From Microbacterium horticulturae (GTDB lineage Bacteria; Actinomycetota; Actinomycetes; Actinomycetales; Microbacteriaceae): a DNA stretch of 64,000 bases. Where the stretch lies: assembly GCF_029094505.1 (NCBI RefSeq), contig NZ_CP119108.1, positions 2,232,001 to 2,296,000 on the forward strand, written 5' to 3'. Within the stretch, counting starts at the first letter, position 1. The number at the start of each line of letters is the position of its first letter. The notes under the pieces are model-generated. The model searched no databases and was not told the origin of the DNA. It saw only the letters and a list, made by a program, of their open reading frames with translations. Made by a program: the position numbers and the translations under genes. This document shows positions 61,368 to 64,000 of this stretch, piece by piece.

Positions 61368-64000
61368 CGATGGGCTGGGTCTCGGCGTCGGCGCGCGGTG
61401 TCTCCGGGTCGACACCGAGGATTCCGGCGATGCGAATGGCGACCGCCGCCGGGTCGCTGTAGAGGTCGAACGAGTGCACGCGCACATAATGCCACCCGAG
61501 CCGGCGCAGCACCTGCGGACGCAGCCGCAGCGCCTCGCGCAGAGAGCCCGACGCGGCCTCGGGGTCGGACTCGGCGACCACGGCCTTGCCGTTGTACTGC
61601 GCGACCAGGGGCAGCAGCCCCCGGTAGTGCACGTCGACCGAGACGCCCAGGCGCCGCAGCTCGCGGGCAAGGGCCAGGGTGAGCGGGTCGGCGAGGTCTT
61701 CGAGACGTGCCTCGCGGGCACGCGCGGCGATGCCGCCCAATACCGTCATGAGGGTGGATGCCCCGTGCTCGAGCCTTCCCTCGTCGAACGCCGACGGGCG
61801 GATGCACGACACGATGACCATCGACCGGCGCGCCCGGGTCATGCCGACCGTGAGCAGCCGCTCACCGTCCGGGGTGGACAGGTCGCCGAAGTCGGTGAGC
61901 ACGCGTCCATGTCGGGTCAAGCCGAAGCCCAGCGAGAAGACGACGCGGTCGCGGCTCTCGGCGACAGACTCCTCCAGGGTCAGGACGGCGAAGGGCTCTG
62001 CGGTGTCTCGGGAGAGGAAATCGGCGACGTCCGCACGGCCGGCGAACGCGGCATCCACCGCCGCACGAACCCGCTCGGCGTGCTTGGCACTCGCGGTGAC
62101 GACCATGAGCGATTCGCCACCGCGATTGACGGCATGCTCGACCACGAGCGTGACGACCCGGGCGACCTCGGCGTCCGGGCTCTCGACCGCGCCGGTCTGC
62201 GGGTCGGGGACGCCCATGCCACCCTCGACGTAGTCGACCGTCAGACTCCCCCGTCCGAGGTACGAGCCGGCCCAGGGCAACGAGACCAGCTCACCGCCGT
62301 AGAAAGCGTCGTTGACGAGCTCGGCCAGGTCTTCGCCGCCCGCACGGTAGCTGCGCGTCAGCGTCTCGACCGGCACGAGCTCGGCAAGACGCTCGAAGAC
62401 GCTCACGGTGTCGAACGGTTCGTCCTCGTCGTCACCCTCCCGCTCCACGGGGGCGCGGCCCGCAGCGACGCGGAACGGCGTCGGCTGCTGTGTCACGGGG
62501 TCGCCGAAGGCCACCACCTGGCGCGCCCGCCGCAGGGCCGGCGCCGCCTCGGCGAGGTTGGCAGCCCCCGCGTCCGCGATCAGCACGGTGTCGAAGGCGA
62601 GGTCGTCGGGGATCTGCGACACGTCGTAGGGCGACGCGATCCAGGCCGGCGCAAGGGTCTCTGACAGCGTCGGTGCGATGGTCAGCAGGCCCGCCGCGGT
62701 GATCTCACCGGCCTTCAACGCACGCTTGAGGCGTTCGGCCTCGTCGGCGTGGTCCACCAGGCCGATGCGCCACTGCGCTGCGAGGCGTGCGGCCAGAAGC
62801 GGACCGGATGCCGCGACGTGCGCCTCGTCGACGAGCCGGAAGTCGCGCTCCAATCGATCGACCACGCTCGTGTTCGCGCCCAGCAGCGCCCGGTCGGTGC
62901 GCAGCAGGTGCTCGAGCGCCGACTGCCACCAGGCGAACTCGAGCTCGGCACGCACCTGTTCCTCGGCCACGTGGCGCACGCTCAGCTCGAGCAGGAGCGG
63001 TTCGAGGCCCATCTGAGCCAGCTCTGTGCGCAGCGTGGCGCGCTCGACGAGGTTCTCGAAGTACGCGGAGTCGGCCGCGAGTCCGCCGAGCGACCGGATG
63101 AGAGCCTGCACCGGCTGCGCCGCCAGCGGTTCGCTACGGCCGAGGATCTCGTCGAGCCGCTCGAGACCGACCTGCGTGCGCTCCCAGAGTGCCGCGACCT
63201 CTCCGATGCCGACCGGCACCTCGGGGCCCGCGACGGCCTGGTCGGCGAACGACTCCCACTCGCTGCGCTGGCGCTGAATGCGCACGAGCGCGTCGTGCAT
63301 GTCGGTGACGTGCACGCCGGGACGCACGTACTCCCGCGCAAGCCGACGGAGGCGGCGCCGGTCGGCGCCCTTGAGGTTCGGCGCATCACGCCGCGGCGCG
63401 TGCGCCTGAATGAGCTCGGTCAGCGGACGTTCGAACACCGTCGCACTGAACTTGTCGAGAGAGTCGCGGACGCCCTGCAGCAGTCGCAGGTACGTGCCCA
63501 GCTCCGTGATCGTGCGGAAGGGCCGCATTCGGGTCTTGGCGACCAGCTCGTACCCGCGCTCGAGCAGGGCGGGCACGTCTTCACGATGCAGGGTGCGTGC
63601 CAGCGCGTGGGCGTCGCGCGCGGCAGCCGTCGTGGGGAACGTCACGCCGTACCACGGCGAATCGTCGGGACCGAAGCGGAACTCGCCCAGCTGTGCCGCC
63701 GCGACGAGCTTGTCGGCCGCCGTGCGACGTGCGTCCTTCAGCCGTTGCAGCGTCGCCGCATCGAAGCGCGCCCGGGTCGTCGGCGGTTCGTTCACCGCGG
63801 CGAGCGCGGTCAGCTCCCGCGCGATGTCGAGCGCGGAGACGCCCAGCTCGGGGCGGATCGAGGTCAGCGCGCCACGGTAATCGCGCAACACGGTGCGCAG
63901 ACGCACCAGCGCGTCGTCGACCTCGGCGTTCTTCGGGGCGGACGCCTTCTCATTGCGGCCGATCGCGCGGATGAGGTCGCGCCGCAGGTGCGCCGGCGAT
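61357..64000 (-). CDS. Large superfamily I-type helicase/nuclease (N-terminus beyond window)
   Basis: The frame is open to the right edge (881 codons visible), so the N-terminus, which should carry Walker A, is missing. Residues after the coiled middle show helicase motifs: LIADAGAANLAEAAPAL at motif II, GDPVTQQPTPF at motif III and LTVGMTRARRSMVIV at motif VI, as in the Upf1-like, DUF4011-type family. Motif II lacks the usual DEA acid pair. The last ~110 residues (LRRLGVSVDVHYRGLLPLVAQ, then GKAVVAESDPE and LRRLGWHYVRVHSFDLY) resemble the MTES_1575/VSR-type nuclease domain that ends such proteins. Confidence 0.8.
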   Translation of the reverse strand, partial: SPAHLRRDLIRAIGRNEKASAPKNAEVDDALVRLRTVLRDYRGALTSIRPELGVSALDIARELTALAAVNEPPTTRARFDAATLQRLKDARRTAADKLVAAAQLGEFRFGPDDSPWYGVTFPTTAAARDAHALARTLHREDVPALLERGYELVAKTRMRPFRTITELGTYLRLLQGVRDSLDKFSATVFERPLTELIQAHAPRRDAPNLKGADRRRLRRLAREYVRPGVHVTDMHDALVRIQRQRSEWESFADQAVAGPEVPVGIGEVAALWERTQVGLERLDEILGRSEPLAAQPVQALIRSLGGLAADSAYFENLVERATLRTELAQMGLEPLLLELSVRHVAEEQVRAELEFAWWQSALEHLLRTDRALLGANTSVVDRLERDFRLVDEAHVAASGPLLAARLAAQWRIGLVDHADEAERLKRALKAGEITAAGLLTIAPTLSETLAPAWIASPYDVSQIPDDLAFDTVLIADAGAANLAEAAPALRRARQVVAFGDPVTQQPTPFRVAAGRAPVEREGDDEDEPFDTVSVFERLAELVPVETLTRSYRAGGEDLAELVNDAFYGGELVSLPWAGSYLGRGSLTVDYVEGGMGVPDPQTGAVESPDAEVARVVTLVVEHAVNRGGESLMVVTASAKHAERVRAAVDAAFAGRADVADFLSRDTAEPFAVLTLEESVAESRDRVVFSLGFGLTRHGRVLTDFGDLSTPDGERLLTVGMTRARRSMVIVSCIRPSAFDEGRLEHGASTLMTVLGGIAARAREARLEDLADPLTLALARELRRLGVSVDVHYRGLLPLVAQYNGKAVVAESDPEAASGSLREALRLRPQVLRRLGWHYVRVHSFDLYSDPAAVAIRIAGILGVDPETPRADAETQPIDVD

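Overview
The window is high-GC actinobacterial chromosome, most likely Microbacteriaceae and probably Microbacterium or a close relative. This rests on the GC-rich codon use, GTG/TTG starts, a DUF5302 protein, a DUF222-HNH protein, the paired CE1758/CE1759 flavin enzymes, and many genes with a TANNNT -10 box only 6-8 nt before the start codon (leaderless transcription). The sequence is almost fully coding, with about 58 genes. I see no rRNA, tRNA, CRISPR array or insertion sequence. The first gene (aldo/keto reductase) and the last (large helicase) run off the edges.

The backbone is the translation/RNA-processing group nusA-ylxR-infB-rbfA-truB-ribF-rpsO-pnp. All members lie on the minus strand in the canonical order, but spread over about 48 kb with unrelated genes between them: a secreted subtilase, mutY and a kinase-like gene between rbfA and truB; an M23 peptidase between truB and ribF; and about 26 kb between ribF and rpsO. 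proS lies upstream of nusA.

Layout: 1-9.5 kb holds a substituted aldo/keto reductase, pnp, a secreted lysozyme-like protein, DUF5302, a flavin monooxygenase / FMN reductase / fructosamine-kinase operon, a 2OG-Fe(II)-type oxygenase and rpsO. 9.5-19.7 kb holds DUF222-HNH, a frameshifted DUF167 gene, an MFS exporter, YceI, FKBP, PrsW protease, FAH hydrolase, a DUF4190-like membrane protein, aspartase and a metallophosphoesterase. 19.8-31.3 kb holds a PiT phosphate transporter with a partner, prolyl oligopeptidase, 6-phosphofructokinase, a SNF2 helicase, copA-copZ with a CsoR-type operator, and a divergent MFS pump. 31.3-35.4 kb is a deoxyribose/aldehyde operon (membrane protein, deoC, active ALDH, catalytic-domain-less ALDH). 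35.5-49.4 kb runs from ribF to nusA. 49.5-57.2 kb holds a membrane-anchored lipase, a LOG-like protein, proS, an RNB nuclease, pyroglutamyl peptidase and a phosphotransferase. 57.2-64 kb carries a cluster matching the mycobacterial Rv0985c-Rv0996 neighbourhood (SepX/GlpR-like, RimJ-like, galU, 5-FTHF cyclo-ligase, Ruc-like zinc ribbon, mscL), then a small acidic protein and the helicase.

The observations most worth following are the aldo/keto reductase with all four catalytic residues replaced, the split ALDH16-like pair in a deoC operon, the CsoR-type operator shared by copZ-copA and an MFS pump with no csoR nearby, an over-represented GGATGCC motif that also builds several terminator stems, and the pervasive leaderless promoter architecture.
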